Positions 63,089-64,000 of a stretch of 64,000 nt of DNA are shown here, one piece after another. The notes under the pieces are model-generated. The model did not search any database and was not told where the DNA came from. It saw only the letters and a list, made by a program, of their open reading frames with translations. The position numbers and the translations under genes are program-made. This DNA comes from Toxotes chatareus (lineage: Eukaryota; Chordata; Actinopteri; Toxotidae): positions 14,792,858-14,856,857 of the forward strand of contig CM028898.1 in the NCBI GenBank assembly GCA_016801885.1, in the 5' to 3' direction. How positions within the stretch are numbered: the first letter of the stretch is position 1; every line of letters starts with the position of its first letter.

Positions 63089-63115
<27 letters not shown>
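63005..63115. repeat. Compound (ATAC)n(AT)n(AC)n(AT)n microsatellite
   Basis: Five or six ATAC units are followed by an AT run (about 63036-63061), an AC run (about 63062-63084), ATATCT and a second AT run to 63115. The two AT runs are self-complementary and could extrude cruciforms or stall replication. The minus-strand frames of 133 and 159 codons (62948-63450) are Ile/Tyr and Cys/Val repeat artefacts. Confidence 0.95.
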
Positions 63116-63119
<4 letters not shown>

Positions 63120-64000
63120 AGAGAGGGAAGGGGAATAAAGAAAGAAAAAAGAAGCAAAAGAGAGCAAGTGAGTGAGGAGAAACAGATGTAAACAAGCTGC
63201 TGCATAAGAGACAGAAATGTAAATAAATCTGTGTAAGAAAAAGAAAAGATGAGAGAGGGAAGAGGGAAATATGTGTGTGTGAGAGAGAGAGGGAGAGAGA
63301 AGGAAAGGAACAGAGAGTAAACAGTTGGTTTTCCAAGTGCCTCACACATAGCTGCTGATTGCAGATATGAGGCAATTCTTTGGGGAGTTTAAGGAAATGT
63401 CGGGAAGAAAAAGTAAAGTCTTGACAGTGTTTTCTTCCGTCCACCATCAATCACGGGATGAATGGAGCTAAAACTTGCACACGCTAACAGTTTGTTTACA
63501 TCATCAATGTCTGTAAGCACAGCAGTAAAACAAACTTATATTTCCATTTAGGATCAGTTTGAAAAACACTGATGCTGATTTCTCATGATTAAGACAAATT
63601 CTTCGATTTTACATATGACTCTTATGTGTGTGGTCAAAAAAAATAAGCACTGGCCCTTTAAAGGTGACTAATCCTTAATGGGAAGTATGCAAACCATGCA
63701 GACACAGTCCATAAATGCTAATTACTGTCAGGTTGAGGCATATCAACTGAGTCCAGTATGTTTTCATTACCTGCGCATGATTATAGTCAGCAAAGCAATG
63801 GCCTGGTCAATGATAATGCTGACAGTCAATGAGTCTGTTTGTGTATATACTGTACACTGTGTGTGTGTGTATTCCTTTATTCAATGCCAGACAGGATGGA
63901 TGAGAGAAGAGGAACATTGCTTGTCATTGCTGGATGACTGAGCCCTTTCAGCCCCCCCGAATGCAAAGATCAAACCACAGATGGTAGTCAGCACTGTGCG
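63116..64000. other. Purine-rich then unique noncoding DNA
   Basis: About 63116-63310 is purine-rich with a GA run (63277-63301). The rest is unique, with a short TG run (63858-63870) and a C7 run near 63952. No gene recognised. Confidence 0.5.

Noticed and set aside
62948..63450. Minus-strand frames of 133 and 159 codons
   Set aside because: They translate the compound AT/AC array and the purine-rich tract into Ile/Tyr, Cys/Val and Phe/Leu/Ser runs. No domain or sensible start.

Overview
The window looks like vertebrate nuclear DNA, most likely from a ray-finned (teleost) fish. The evidence is indirect. Base composition is AT-leaning, with many TG/CA and relatively few CG dinucleotides. There are many (CA)n, (GA)n and (AT)n microsatellites, many A/T homopolymers of 14-20 bases, and two degenerate dispersed-repeat modules of a kind I associate with fish genomes (about 13965-14320 and 45955-46165). 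There are no mammalian-type L1 or Alu elements, and no bacterial operon structure, ribosome binding sites or phage modules. I cannot name the species or the locus.

I found no protein-coding gene that I can support. The longest open frames (about 110-159 codons) are low-complexity or lie over microsatellites or purine/pyrimidine tracts, and none shows a domain I recognise. I see no rRNA, no convincing tRNA, no miRNA I can name and no CRISPR. The window is best read as a long intergenic region or a large intron. Single short exons could be hidden and would need homology or RNA data to find.

Layout: 1-5900 is unique DNA with a perfect CArG box (1591-1600) and small repeats. 5900-6480 is a TAAT-rich block that looks like a conserved noncoding element (CNE). 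6480-18825 is mostly unique DNA with a second CNE-like block (9840-10240), a DR1-type nuclear-receptor site (12324-12336), a degenerate dispersed repeat and a G-quadruplex motif. A perfect (AG)n of 65 bp lies at 18826-18890. 19-41 kb is unique DNA with scattered microsatellites and further CNE-like blocks (22780-22960, 31240-31480, 34510-34680, 38205-38400) and a stem-loop (36455-36504). 41-46 kb is repeat-rich: (AC)26, a 350 bp degenerate pentanucleotide array, (TG)21 and a SINE-like fragment. A near-perfect 44 bp minisatellite lies at 50112-50486, followed by a patch with broken coding-like frames on the minus strand. 57380-60650 is the densest CNE-like region. 60.8-64 kb ends in large compound microsatellites.

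If the CNE-like blocks are real, the simplest model is a regulatory domain serving a developmental gene outside the window. That is inference from composition and motif content, not from any alignment.
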